From Dryobates pubescens (Eukaryota; Chordata; Aves; Piciformes; Picidae), in NCBI RefSeq assembly GCF_014839835.1, contig NC_071623.1, positions 21,514,314-21,578,313 of the forward strand: 64,000 nt of DNA, given 5' to 3'. The notes beneath the pieces were generated by a model. The model was given only the letters and a program-made list of their open reading frames with translations. It was not told the DNA's origin and ran no database searches. The position numbers and the translations under genes were made by a program. Below are positions 1-14,416 of the stretch, one piece after another. Every line of letters begins with the position of its first letter. The first letter of the stretch is position 1.

Positions 1-1352
1 GTATGAAACTCTCGGGCTACAGTTCAACATTCCTCTCCCTGTCACCGCCTTTGACTACTAGCCACATGAGCCATTAGCTGGAATATTGTCCAGCTCTGCC
101 TTTTTCAGAAGCCTTGGGCTCATGTCTCCAGATGACTGACAAAAAAAGTTTGACTGGAGTGGTGACAGCCTCCCTACCACAATTAATCTCTTCCACCACT
201 TTTCAGGTTCACTTTTAGCAATGTCATTAGGTGGAGCTACAGCCTCTGGCACTTCTGAGAGGCTTTGTCTCTGCCATTCTTTAAGAGCACTGAAGATAGA
301 TGATACAAAATCATCATGGCTTCTAATTAAATCACACCTAATTTTTTTTGAGAGGTTTTGTAAGTAACTGAGAGATTAGGACTCTGCTGAGAGGAAGTTG
401 CAGTTAACACACGATGCTGACATAGATAAGGAAGAGAAGGACTTGCCTTGAAGAACAGAGCCACCCAGCAGTAGACCCTGTGTGCTGGGCTTTGCTTTGC
501 TGCGTTCTTCCTCACCTTGGTGTTGCAGGCCCTTCTCTAAGGTAAGGATTTAAGTGCTGGTTAATTGAATTTGCATAACCTCAGCCCAAGGCAAGCCTAG
601 TTAAACATCATGCTTGCAGGCAAGCTGCTTCCCCCCAGGCCAGCAGAGCCAAATCCTAACCCCCACGCATCGCTGGCATGCACTCCTGCAGTCTGCAGGC
701 AGCTGGAGGCACTAACTTCAGGCAGGTATTAAATGAGAGCTGCTTGTGTTTGAAAGGGAGAAAAATTGCACACCGATGTGTGGTAAAGATGAGATTTCTT
801 GTCCAGCAGCTGAGCAGAGATCTGCTGCTCAAGTCTCCACAGGATGTGTTTCTCTTCCAGACTGGAGAACAACCTGGGTAGCAGCTGTGCTAGCACAGCA
901 GACGGTGCTCAGGTGCAGCAGGGCCTGGAACGCTGTAAGATGCTGTATGGAATGAATCTGAACTTAGCACCAAGCTGGGCAGGGAGGGGGAGTGGAACAG
1001 ACTCAGTTTCCCAGGGGGAAAACACCCAGCAGGGGTGGCAAAGCACTCGAAAGCCCTCCTCACCCTGCTTCCAGGATGGGTGTTAACCCATCACATGCAC
1101 TAGTGGTGCTGACTTGCAGAAATAGGTGGCCATGGTCCTCTCATTTTCAGCCTTGAGATACTGCATGACACTGAATGTGCGGGCTCAGCACCACGGCAAA
1201 GCAGAACATCCCAGCCAGATTTGCACTTATCCAGTGCTACCTCTGTGGGTTTTTTCTCTCCATGTATTTTTAGTTAGGGAGATGTTTTGATCATTTGAAT
1301 GTGCTCTTAATTCATGTAGATCACTATTACCTCTTAGTTATCTGCTACACCA
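1..1352. other. Intergenic, no gene recognised
   Basis: No exon, RNA gene or repeat family is recognisable here. From synteny this should lie downstream of RCAN1 (same strand as KCNE1), but the conserved RCAN1 C-terminal coding sequence is not visible, so RCAN1 probably ends before the window. Confidence 0.4.
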
Positions 1353-1856
1353 CTTAGATGCACACAAGTCCATGGGGTCAGATGGAATCCACTCATGGAG
1401 CATGTCCAAAGAATGGCAAGAAAGCTGATGAAGGGTCTAGAGAACAAGTTTTATGAGGAGAGGCAGAGGGAGATGGGATTGTCTAGCCTGGAGAAAAGGA
1501 GGTTTAAGGGAGACCTTCATCACTTTCTACAACTACCTGAAAGGAGGTTGTATTTAGGTGAGCATTGGTCTCTTTCCCCAAGTAACATGCACTAGGACAG
1601 CATGGAACAGCATCAGGTTGCACCAGGGGAGGTTTTAATTGGACATTAGGAAAAATTTCTTTCCTGAAAGGCTTGTCAAACATTGGAACAGGCTGCCCAG
1701 GGAAGAGGTTGAGTCACTGTCCCTGTAGGTATTTAAAAGACATGTAGATGTGCTGGGACATTGTTGAGTGGTGAACTTGGCAGTGCCGGGTTTATGGTTG
1801 GATTTGATGATCTTAAAGGTATTTTCCACCCTGAACAATTCTGTGATGCTAATCCC
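1353..1856 (+). mobile_element. CR1 LINE fragment, 3' end
   Basis: The sequence carries the hallmark blocks of the avian CR1 3' region in order: the 'tctagcctggagaaaagga' block, 'aactacctgaaaggaggtt', 'ggaggtttt', 'ggaacaggctgcccaggga', a TGATGATCTTAAAGG-like block and a terminal 'attctgtgatgct'. The first 40 bases resemble a more internal part of the CR1 open reading frame joined directly to the 3' region, suggesting an internal deletion. It is old and diverged, with no usable reading frame. Confidence 0.85.
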
Positions 1857-4800
1857 AGCAATACCTAGGAAATTGTCTAAAAATGTGTAGTGCTGCACAC
1901 AGAGTGCCCACCACTGCAGACAGGACTGCTGCTAGCTGTGGGGCTGTGCCAAAGGCTGCTTAGACTGGCACTAATTTCTTACTGGTGTTCCCTAACATGT
2001 GCTCTGGCCACTCAAGATATTGGGTTAGGTGGAATGAAACAGTTATGGCTGTTTGTGTGGAGGAGGTGGTCAGTGTTTCCTGGAAGAAAAGGATCACAGC
2101 TTGTACCTTTGCTTCAAGGCGTTTCAGATACTGAGTGCTCTCTGTTATTCATGTTCTCTGAGTCAGCTCAAGCCCTTTTGCTTTCTCTCCCGTGAAGTGT
2201 GGTTGTCAAAGCGAAGAGGAGCCTGGCAGAAAATGGCTTTTGGTTGAATAAAACCACTCTCTGGCTGACTTTTCTGTACTTTCTGTTCCTAAGCCTCAGG
2301 ATTTCATTTCTTTCTGCTTGGTTGTGTTCAAAGATAACCTATGTGTGCTAACCTCATGTACTAACCAAGGCATGATCCTGCCCTTCTGTTTATAAAGCTA
2401 TAAACAAGTTGCTGCATAGCCTGAGCAGCTATCCAACACACAGGGCATCACTTCTGCTGAAGAAAATACAGGTGGCATGGCTCACACTTGCCTTTGATGT
2501 CTGGTTTAGTTTACAAACACAGAAAGATTTTCTTCCTTGACCTGGAAAAGGACTGAGCAGCAGACAGTTCTCTTGCCCACCACTTCCCAATCCCAGGGAC
2601 AAGTAAACCAGAGACATGGCATGAGAAGTGCCAATAGACTGCCAGGATGGCCAGAGAACCAGGCTGTGCCCAGTGTTTGTCTGAGGAAGAGAAGGGCAGG
2701 ACAGAGACCAGCATCAGGCACTATGCGTTTCTGTTGTGCAGACCCTAGCTGGGACGATGGCAGCAAGGCTTTGTGCTCTCCAGGCTGTCATGGTGCAGTG
2801 ATGAAGAGATCTGCATCACTTCCTTGTCCTTGTCAGGCTGATCCAGCTCCTCTGCTGATGCTCAGGAAGGTATTTCAGGAGCAACTGCAAAAGCTTTGGC
2901 TGTACCCTTGGGGGCAACACAAGGTCTGTCTTTCCTTACACTGAACTGGAAGAAAATTTACTCACACTAACATGATTAAATCCAGGCAAAGTTGGAGTAG
3001 AGAGAGGTGAGATGCTCAGAACAGAGCAAAACCATGCCAGGGCTTTGGCAAAGTCTGCAGGAGGCATAGATGTGTGTCCAGAGAAAAAGTGTCCCGGGGC
3101 AGTCCTGGTCCTCTTTGTGCACCACGGGTCAGTGGACCAGAAACAAAAAGGATCTCATAGGTTTCTGAAAAGGTGGCAGTTTGCTCATACTGCTCACATC
3201 TGGTGTTTGCTCAGGGGGAAAACCAACACAGCAGGAAGACACATGTGGCTGCTTTGGGAGAAAAGCTTATCTGTACCTCACACTCTAAAACTTGCAGCTT
3301 CTTTAGAAGAAGAAAAGAGAGAGAGAAAAAAAAAACCAACAACCAAATCAGGACTAGTGCTGCCTCTACAAGACTTCCTTGATAACACAGGCAAGGTCAG
3401 ACCATAAGTGACATGCAGGCACAGGAAGCTGCAGATGATGCGGCCAAGAGGGTGAGCAAACAGCTTTCATTATTTTAGCTAAATTAATGGAAAGGTATTT
3501 TTCACTTTTGCTTCTCAGAATACAAGGTTTCCCTTCTCTTGTGATCTGACTCTTCTCCTGTATGGGTGCGTCTTTGAGACTATCCTTCCTAGTGCATGGG
3601 GAACCCTCCTCTCCCAACCTTACCTAGCAATTTAGTGCGTATTCCCTGGAGATTGGAGGGGATGTTTGGACTGCTCACCCCTTCCCCATCATTAGGGTTT
3701 CTTTGATCTCCCTTTCTTCTGGTAATGCTGCTAGCGAAATGGGTTTCTGAGCATAAAGCCTCTCTACATTTGGGTGTAATGAGATATCTGTAGAGGAAAA
3801 TGTGGGTATAAAATGCTCTCTTGGATGGATGGATTAAGCAAAGGAAAAGCCAAAGTTTTAGTATTATTTTTGCTTAAGCAACATACTACCAGTGGAGAAC
3901 AATGCAAAGCTGTAAAGTTTTCAATACTTTAAACACTGGGAGGACAAACAAACCTTTAACAATGTGATGGTGATGTGGTAGCTTCCAAAAGTCCTTTCTG
4001 CCTGATGCCGTGACTCTTTGTGGGTCAATGCCAGCACAAACCCTACTGGGTTTTGGTTTTTTGGGGAGATGTATAGTTTAACAGCTATGGGCTCCTTAAC
4101 ACTGGGGATGGATTAGATGTGCTTTGTGAGTTTAACCTTTGAATTTTGCCACCTGACTGGGTTGTCATTACAGCTTGCCAAGCCCATGTTTTCCCCTTAA
4201 GCGTGAGGGGGAGCTGCACACTACAGAGGGTTGGGAGAAGAGGATTGTCTGGGAACAGCTTCCTCAGACAGAGGTGCTGCTGTGCCATAGGGAGAGGCAC
4301 CATAAACCACTGGCTGCTCCCCTGCAAGATGGAAGTGCTTTGTCCTTTTGGGTGTTAAGCTCAAGTTCTGATGGGTGCTGCACAATACCTAACAACCTCT
4401 GTTTTACCGCCGCAGCAGCAGTAAGGGTTGCACAGTGAGTTGCAGATATAACCTCATACCTAAGCAGGGAGCAGGGTCTTTAAGTGCTATCATGTACTTA
4501 TGCAGTGAGGTGGAACAAGAGACAATTAATCCTTCTCAGTACTCTCATTTTGTGCTTGGTAGGTCCTGAAATCAGCATCTCTGTGTGTCATTTTGATTTC
4601 TTAATAGAATCTGACATGGATTTCACCTTCTGTGTACTACAAAGGCAGAGAAAGTTTACAGTGTTTCCCACTTACTAATCAGTATAAACATGACCTCAGC
4701 ATAAAAGTGTGGAGGGTTCTGTGATGCTTTTCCTTCTTTCATAGGCTCTTTTCTCATGATGTTTGCTTTTTATGAATATATAGCTGTTGTAATTCCATCT

Positions 4801-7800
4801 GCTTTAAGTGAGCTCTTCAGACAGCATCTTTAAATCCTCCCTTAAGTACATCTTGTTTGAGATAATCCTTTGAAAGATGCATGTAACCCCAACTTGTTGT
4901 AAATCTTGACAGCAAGCAAATACTTAAATCCCCCTTAGACAACCCGGGGGGAAAGTGTGCAGAGACTCTTGAGTGCATGGCTCCTTATGGCTGTGCACCG
5001 GAGGTGCAAGCTTCCACAGTGCTCATCCTGTGAAGCTGTAGAGGAAAACAGGACCTCCTGGTGCACTCAACCAAAACAGTGATCCCAGTGAGCACTGCCC
5101 AGCTCCTGCAGAGCCCTGGAGGTGCCCAACCATTTCCCGAGATCTGCGCACCGGAGTGGGTCAGGAGAAACACTCCTGGGGAAGATATGTCTGAGCCTGG
5201 GATCCAGAGTCTCACCTTCCTTCCTCTGCCTCAATCCTGGAGGTATGTGTCCAAACCAATGGGCATTTGCAGTATACAACTAACACAAGCTGAGTAAGGT
5301 TGAACTTCTTGTAAAAAGTCTTTTTAGCTGCTTGCATTTAACTTGCTGGTGGTGGCATTGAGACATTATAGCTGTTATATAGGAAATGAAAGGGTTGGGT
5401 TGCATCCTTAAAAAGCTGCCAACTGTATAACCTGCTTTCCAGGGCAGCACCTTGCAAGCTAGTCTGGATGTGCCTCAGCAACTCCATGGCAGCTCAGAAT
5501 TACACCACTCTGCAGAGAGTAAAAATTGAGGTAAATGCAGCAATTTAGATCTTTGCTCCCAAGACAGGGTCCCCATTCACAGCTTGCAGAGTGTGGCCTC
5601 TTTACTGCTCTGTGGAGCCCAGAGGGGTAACGTGACCCAGCCTTGAGAGGAGAAAGCACCCACATGCATGATGAGAGCAGCAGCCTGCTCTGTGGGGCCA
5701 TGCCTGATGAAGTGAATGGTAAAGGTCTGAAATGCTTTGGGCCAAGAGGATGTTTGTCCTTGGGCCTCCTGCACCTTTGACTGATGGAGGTTGGGGCAGT
5801 AGCATGGCCAACTCTCCTCAAGAGTGGTGGGCTAGTGGTCATGTGGAGGGCACTGGTTATTTGTGCAGAGGTATGTGTGGCTCCAAGGGACACAGCTAGC
5901 TAGATGATCTTTGCTGGGAACACAAGTGGACATGGAGGCAATGTTGTCTCTCTTCTGCCCTTACTGGCTTCTTGCCTTATTGTCCCCAGTGGGTGAGAAG
6001 CTGATGGTACTAGCAAATGCAGAGCATGGGGTAGGCTGGCCTGATCTCCAAATCAGCTATGGAGCTGCTCTTTGTGAGGCACCACTGGGAAATGCCTGCT
6101 TCTCCCCCTGCACCATGTCTTCCCTCACCTCGGCATGTGCAGCTGCACTCCTTCTGAGGAACAAATGTTTCTCAGTCAGAAATAAAAGATCACACTTTTG
6201 TTTATCTTTTAGGCAGCACCTGTCCCATCAATGCAGGGGGGAAACTAGTCCCTATGCAGCTACCACCTGCCAGTGTAAGGTGCCCCATGACCAGCAAGTG
6301 GAGGATGTGATGGCTCAGGATGCGTGCCAAAGCAGGGATGCACTTAGTCCTGTGGGTACCTCTGTTGCTGCACCCAGGGCAGCACATGTACCTGAGATAG
6401 ATTCAAATGAGAGGGAAAATGCTCCAGAGTAGACCTGGCCCCTCATTTAGCCCTGCACAAAACAAAGCTGGAGAAAAGTGGAGACAAAAAGTAGTCCAAG
6501 CATTCCTTAGAGCATAAAACCTACCTCTATCACTACTCCTTCTCAAGGAAACACAACAGTTATTCCTCCCCTTCTTTAATATAGCTTTTATAACTCCAGA
6601 GAACAGGAGCAGCAATGTATGTAGGCAGGCTGTCTCATCCTGGAAGCAGGAAGAAATTTGATGATTCTGTCATGACTTGGTCTTTCTGTACCACTGCTTG
6701 GGGCAGAACTTGGCTTCTCCTCTGGCTTCAGGGTGAGGGGGGGACTGAGTGATTATTACTTAGGTAAAGAGGATCTTTAAAATAAAGTGTTTTCACAGGA
6801 CTGAATGTTTGGAGGAGAGTGTGGTGAGTAAAAATAAAATAATCCTGGGTTTGACTTACCAGAGTGTACTGATTAGGGGGAAAAAAAATTAACCACCATT
6901 TGTTAAGAGAGAAACAGATTATTTAGTGAGCAATGTGCCCCGCTGCTGAGTTCCAAGGGACAGTGCTGCTGTGGGCTATTGAGCTGTGGCCACCTGCGCA
7001 GCCCGCACTGAGCTGAGACCATTTAATGAGATGAGTGTGCTTCCAGGGACAGAGCCACTCATTCCCTGTCAAGGCAAGGGCAGTTGTGAAACAGCACTGC
7101 TAGCCCATAGGAACGTGTCCAGGAATTTTATGGCTGTCTCCATGTACTCATGGAGCATGACCACAAGTCTTTTTCAGTAAGGTTCTGCTTATTGTTAGCT
7201 AACAGTGCTGCTTTCTGTTTTTCTGGGTTTGCAGCAGTGCCCAGGGAACTGAGTGGTGAGGACAGCAGAGCTGCACTGCACAGTGATGAGAAAAGGGGGC
7301 AGTTCTTTCCCTGCAGGAAGGGAGCCTTGCCACAGGTCACCCAAAACGCTGTTCCTGGAAACGTGCAGGAGCCACAGCATAGATACTGTGGGAAAGGATA
7401 TCTGCAGCTTGCTCTCAGGAGACACAGTCCAGAGTGGATGTGAATTTATAGCTGATGGCATAGCCTTCCCAGAAACACCTGGTGAAATAGAAGAGTAAAC
7501 TGCAGCATTGGGCACCATTTGGCCAAATTTCCCCTGTCTGGTCATTAAAGCAATGAGTGTTTGCTGACTGGGCATGACTCATCAGAATGATCATCATAAC
7601 AATATAACATCCCAGCCTTTGTGCCTCTGCTGGCACCTATGAAATACTCTTCAGTGAGGGAATTGCATTTAACCTTGTAATAGAGGCCAGAAGCATCCTC
7701 ATACAGTGCATTTTCCAAACACTGCAGGTATCAGCACGTTTTTAATTTAACATTATGGGGGGGTTCAGCCTAAATTGGATTTTGATGGCAGGCTGCAAAC

Positions 7801-10800
7801 TGCCAGCCAGTTTCCCCAGCTGCTGTAAACTCAGCCAGCTCTGTTTACTCTGCTGCAGCTCTGCCAGCTTGTGCCAGCTGCATGTCTGACCTGTGGCATC
7901 GCTCTTGCAGCCAAATGAACATTTATTCTGCATAATAGCAGAGGCTGTGCAAATGTAGGGGAGATGTTGGTCCATATCCTCGCTTTTAAGAACCAGATGT
8001 GCTTACAGTAGTGCCTGGCTATCAGCAAGTGGGTTAGTGTCAGCCTCTCAGCCAGGTTTGCTAAATGTCCAATGCCATTTTGAGTACTTTTGGTTTTGGC
8101 TATCTGGCTCAATCTTCATTTGCAAAAAGCCACTACTGTGGTTTTCCTGAAAACCCATCCTTTGTTAGATTACTTGGGTAACTGCCAATCCAAAGTCACT
8201 TCTACAGCCCTTGGGATGAATTAGAGGTCATGTTCCAAAAGGGCCAGCCAAGAACTTTAGCAGTAGATCCATTTGGTGGGAAGACATTCCTGGAATGGTG
8301 AACAGAACTGGAGAAGGGCTTGAAGCCTTGGTGTTATGCCTGTACTCTTCACCTGGCCATAGGAAGAAGCAGCAAGTGGTCAGCTGCAGCCTAGTTCCTG
8401 CAAAGCTGAATCCAGCTCAGGTCACTGTGGCACCAGAGGAGACCAAAGGCACCTTCTGAGTAATTTCTCCCTCCCCTCTGGGCTGTCCTGAGCAGGCTTT
8501 TTCATTTCTTGCTCTGGAGCCCAGAAAAACTCTGTGAGTAAGGGTTTGCATAACTTTCTGATGATTTTTTCCCTTGATATGCATGGGAAAGTGCCAAAGA
8601 TAATGATCTGGACAGAATCATGCTAGACTTCATCTATGAGCCACAGGAACAGCCTTTCTAAGAAAGAGCAACAATTCATTGTAAGAGCAAACTGTAGTCT
8701 CTGCTCTCCATACCCACCTGAGTATTTCTTTCCTCAAAACAGCAGTAAGACCAACTTAAAAACAACAACAGAGGCCTCTACACCTCCACCAGGAATATGG
8801 TTCCAAGAGACCTGCAAAATCCTGTGTATGTGAAACATCTCTTATCACCTTCTGAGAAAACCTACATTTGCTTTCTGGGGATCTCAATCACTCTACATGT
8901 TGTCATTGTACTGAGGAAAATTAAAACATTGGCTACTGACAGATCAAGAAGGACAAAGAAACTTCTTGCCCAGAGTGATTTTGTAGTGTTGAAGAGAGCC
9001 TTTGTATACTGCCACTGCTATATAAACTAATAATGTCCCACCAAAGTCAAACAGAGGGCACACTGATGAACGTGCTCTTGCCTAATGAAGACATAGTCTT
9101 CCTCTCAGCTGCAATGGAGCTATGTTGGTTTGATGGTGGGGGAAGTGAGGCCCCTCAAAGACACTGAGATCTCTCTAAAATAATCCTTGCTTTGGTGTGC
9201 CCAGCCTCACAGCCTAGCCCTCTTCAGAGATGCAGCAATCAGAACAGTTTCACCAGAGGTTACCCCAGTGCTCAGTGGTGCAAGGAGGCTATGTGATGAG
9301 GGGGAACAGGGTGGGGGAGCCACTGTATTCTTTTTTCCTTTTCTGTCACAAGGTGTTAGCCAGTGGGATCCTGTTCACAGATCTATGGCTGATTTTAGGA
9401 ATATGACTGAATACCAGCTTCATGTGATATATCAAGAATGAATCAAACCCCAGAGGCTCAATGGTGTTGCTGTGGGGTCTAAGGGAGACTCACTCCTTGT
9501 CCTCCTGAAGAAGAGGTTCACTCTTTGCCAGGTGCCCATCACATCCCTCACAGGGTTGGTAACCTCCCTGCTGCATTTAGGATGGTAGGTTGACACTCCA
9601 CCCTTCACCTTCCCAGATGAGTGCTCCCTGTGACACACTCCTGTCTTCCTCAGGGAGAGCTTGTTTCAGTGCAGATTGGATGACATTGCCCTCCTGTGTG
9701 TTTAGGCAATGCTGCTCCAGCTCAGGTGTTCTCCATGGCCTGTCATCCTTTGTGCCTTGTGGGATGGTGACAAAAAATGAGGTGGCTGTCTTTAAGCCTT
9801 GGTTCAAAGTCTCTTCTTTGGGCACTGCTGCCCAGTCTGCCTCACATTCCATCGACTTCCTCTCCGTGCGTGCACCTTTCCTTTGGGAAAGGATGGGGCT
9901 GCCACCAAGTCCACACCAAAACAGTGCTTCTTTCCCAACACCTTCCTGGGTATTCAGCTATGGGATGAGGAGGGCTGGGCCATGAAGTTATACAATCTGA
10001 TTTTGTCCCATATTTCTCCCACAAGGAGGAAGCAGGGCCTGACTGCTCACTCTCTGCTGTCACCGACCATGTGTGCTCTCCTTCTATCCTCTTCCTCTTC
10101 CTCCTCCTCCCTTATCCCCTTCTGGACTCTGTCCAGGACTGCAGCACCACCTTTCAGCATGCTCAGGCTGCCTGGAGTGGGGTGCAGTCCCTCACTGCCT
10201 TAATCCTATTTTTGATCCTTCTGCATTGCTGGAAGATGTAGTCAATTTGTTTATCAAGCAATGCACTGTTTGCCTATTTGGTTGCAGCCCATCATTATGG
10301 CAGCATCTTTTCCTGGTAATGCTCTAGCTTCAGTTAAACACTCAGGATACTCTTCTGTGATTTGCATGAGATCACACTCCTGGGCACATGATTTCTTTTT
10401 ATTCTGGAATAAGACCTCAAAGGAGAATGCTTTGTGGGTGTTAAGGGGTACATGAAAGCAAGAAGTATCAGATCTTTCAGAAGGCATCCCAGAAGCAAAA
10501 TGAACAGTTTTCTGCTCTGGAGGAGAGAAACTGAGAACACACAGCCTGGACCAGAAGCAAGCCAGAAGTTTCCAGGGCTTTGGGCACAGCTCAAGACAGT
10601 TACTGGTGCTGTCCACTCCTCTTCCAGAGACATTTGAAAGGTATCTCCCTGCCTAGAGCCAGCCTAGGAAATTATTCTGTCTTGTTAACAACCTGCTCCC
10701 TCATTTGGATGCAGTGACACAGTGGACATGGGCTGCACCCCCCACCCCACTGAAAACACAGACTAAAGCTGGCATGCAATGTCAAGATACTGCTTTCATC

Positions 10801-13800
10801 CATACATTTCAATGGAAATGGCTCCCCCCTTCCTCTTCACTGGAAGATTGCCCTCATCTTAAATCGCCACAGCTCCTAATGCCAGGGGATTTTGCTGACA
10901 CCTCTGCTGTTTCTATAAATGCCTCCACATGTGCCTACGGGCACAGCTTTGGTGCCTTGTCTAGGCTCAAGGACCCGCAGGTCATGGCATGTTTGTGTGT
11001 GTGCAGGGCAGCAAGCAGGTGAGCGTCAGGGTGTAAGGGCAGATCGTATAGGATCAGTGCAGAAGGACTGGTGATACCCCAGTGCCCTGGCATCCTCCTC
11101 CTTCTCCCCTTGTGCTGCACTGCCTGCATCACGCAGTGCTGGGGCCTTTGGCATCCCCAGGTGCCAGCTCAGGAGCAGCCCCCATGCCCCCCCTCAGCAC
11201 CTCCCACCTGTGTGCCCAGGGCTGGAGCTGACACCTGCAGCTGGAGGCCGTCTGACGGCACCCACGCCACGGGCTCCTGCCCTCCCCCAGCCTGGTGAGG
11301 CTGGATGTTTTCCTGTTTGCCTCTTACCTCTTGCACTGATCCTGGGGACAAGAGACAGTGACAGCCAGGCTACTGGCCCTGCGGGAGCCAGCCTCTGCCT
11401 GCTCACACCTCAGGGGCTTTCCAGGGCTCGCATCTTCCTAATTCTCCTTACCCAGGAGGGGCTGGATCCTGCACCCAGCAGTGCTTTGCTACCAGGTCTG
11501 TACCGACACTCTGTGCAGAGGGGCTGGGACAAGAGCAGGTGGTGGTGGAGATGTGGGGAGGCTGCAAAAGCCACGGAGCTCCTGAGCTGCAGATCTGAAT
11601 TGATGGAGGAAGAAGAGGGAGCTGGGGCTCTGTCTGCTAGGTTTTGGTTGCTGTTACAGCTGTGCCAGTGTTTGCCTGCTCTTTGGAGCTGGGTGTGATT
11701 CCAAGGCAGCTGCAACTGACAGGATAAAGTTAGTTGCATATTGTTTGGGGAGGTTATTATGTTTTTCTGCTTCAACATAGTATGATACATGTACAGTGTA
11801 TGTAAGAAGACTAGATTTCTGTTTTGAGATCAGCTGCAACTGGTGCTTTGTGGAAGAAATTGATGTACACCCCACGGTAGGAGTGCTGGTTTTTAAACCA
11901 ACACATGGACCTGAAGCATTGCTCAGGTGGGTAGAGATGGATGCCCCTGGGACTGATTGGGAGAGGCTACAGACTTGTTAGTGACAGGTGGGCTGTGCAG
12001 AAGGTGTGTAAATCTTGTATATAACTGCAAATCTATCCATACAATGCTGCTTCTGGGCTGTGCTATTGTCCCATTTATGATAGAATCTGAGTCCTGGATG
12101 CTGCACCGTTGCAAAATTTCGAGGAGCTGGACAGAGGAACTGGGTCTGTCTTGTGCAATACTCTGGCCTCCAGAAAGTTGTCTGACCTACTCATCCCTGT
12201 AACAAATAGCTGGGGAAATGAGCCAGGGAGGTCAGCAGAGCTATTGCTTTATGGTGGTGGAGAAGCATGTCCTTGGCAGAAAGTACAGGAGGATGAGCAA
12301 TGTGCTGTACTAACTCTTGCTACAAGTGTAACACAGCGCTTTTGTGTGTGTCATCAGTTGATGATAAGTTGTTAGACCACTGCATTTTCTAAAGATATGC
12401 ATTCCTCTAGACTCCCTCAGCTTCTGGTGCTTGGGTACTGCTGCATTTGGTAGCAACACAAGAAAGAGGGATTACTGGAGATGTTTGTTTAGTATAAATT
12501 AGAATGTAAGTCCTCTGATTTGTGAGAGCTAAGAAAATTGTATTAGGAGATGAGCATCTGTCATCTAACATCCACCTCTATTTACATAACAAATATCACA
12601 TTTTAACCTCAGCAGGGAAGAAAAGTACAGCTAACCAAAGTGAATCAGTTTGCCCACTTTAATGCTCAAGGACAGAATTCCCACTAAGATGCAAAGCTGA
12701 GTGTCACATCCTCTAGGTACATTGCATAAAAGAATTAACTCTTTTCTTTCTAAACCCCAGCAGTTAGTTGCAACTCAACAACATCTCATCTGCACTGAAG
12801 CTCAGCTGTTGGAAATAAGCCCAAGTCAGACAGCAGCAGAAAGGGCCATGCCAGAGCTGGCAGCTCCATCTGGGTTGGGTGCCCTCCACTGGCAGTGGCA
12901 TCCAGGCTCGGGAAGCAGCCTCCAGCCTGCTTCTGAGCAGACAGACCCATTCTGCTTTGCCTGGGTTGGGAATCAGCCAGCTCTAAGTCAGTTCTGACAT
13001 TTATGATCTAGACAGAACTTATATTAAGTGCCAGATGCTCTGCAGCTGCAAATTGCTCTGTTTGAACTCAAATACCAATTTACAGCTCTGTAATGATATC
13101 TTCATCATGGTCCTACCTTCCCAGCAGCAGTGGGTGCAACTGCCTCAGCATCTAGACAGGCACAGCATGCTCTCCAGGCTCAGTCTGGCTTCTCTTCAGA
13201 CCCAGCTGGGGGTCAGACTCTGCATTACACACATAATCTCAAGGACCTGCATTTTGCAGCTCTAGCACTCCATAGCTGTTAGATTTGGATGTTCAAGAGG
13301 TTAAGATTAGGAGTAGGTGTCTCATAACATGGTCATACTGGAGAGACAGGGCCTCAGCCATGCTCAGGGGTGGTTTCTGAGATGGCAGATAAAGATGATG
13401 CATGTGAAGCCTATTCATGCTTGCCCATGCATCTCCAGTCTCACAGCATGTCCTGCTTCATACCTCCAGGAGTAACTGGGCTTGGCTGTCACAGCCCTCC
13501 GTCACATGCAGCCCTTTTAAACCAAGGAACATTGGTAGCTTAAAGCTTTCTTCCCTAATTCCTACTGTTAACTGTTAAAATGCAAACTTGACACATGCCT
13601 TCTGCCAGAGATCCTTCAACTTTTTTTTCCTTCAGGAGGCAGTTCTCAGTGTTGATGCTGGGCCAGCTTCCCTTCTACCCCAGAGGGAAGATACCACCAT
13701 GAACAAAGCAGATGGTAGAAGTTTATTTTTCACCCTTCCTTCTATAAAACTACCTTCCTTCTCTAGGAGGTCTCCCTTGCACCCAGATGAACCCCACAGT

Positions 13801-14416
13801 TCTTCCCCAAACCACAGAGGCTTTGGGGAGCAGCATGGTGGGAGATGCTGAGGGTCTAAGCAGTGTGAATAGACTCTGATGTGTTTGGGAATAAGCAGAG
13901 CAGGACTCATTCTTCTCTATGCAGTGATCTTTGGGGTGTATGAGGAAGGCAATATTTGGTTTGGCTGTGTCTTCCTGCCACAGCTGGGCTGTCACCCTGC
14001 AAGGAACAACTCACCTGTACTAAGTACATTCCTGGAGAAAATGTTGCACAGAGTGATGTCCAGCTTAAAGGCATCTCAAGGAATAACAGCCAGGAGACAG
14101 AGAAAATAAACACTGTATAGGACCCTCAGATCTTCCCAGATCTTCTCAGATTCAGTTAGAATGAATTAATGGTTTTATACCTTCTGAGAACCTGCTTGTT
14201 TACAAGCAATATTTTTAAATGCTTTGGAAAGGGTGATGAAACTGCCTTCAGATGCTTTTCCTCCCTTCACTGACTGCAGAAACAGTAGGCCATACTGAGG
14301 CAGTTATGATACAGACCTGTCTCCTTAGAGTCCTGCTTTTGTCTGCTCCTAAACTCCAGAAAATGCAGCATCTTGCCTGCCATCCTAAATCCACACTTTT
14401 TATGAAGCTATCAAAT
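1857..14416. other. Long non-coding interval, RCAN1-KCNE1 spacer
   Basis: This 12.5 kb holds many short chance reading frames but none with recognisable domains, splice-flanked structure or family motifs. A short pyrimidine TCC/TTCC tract occurs near 10080-10120, and a small cluster of CAGCTG/CAGCT E-box-like words lies near 7800-7885. By position it may contain untranslated leader exons of KCNE1, which cannot be recognised from sequence alone. Confidence 0.4.

Noticed and set aside
5911-6432. 173-codon plus-strand open frame
   Set aside because: Composition and lack of motifs fit a chance frame; overlapping frames on the other strand are equally open.
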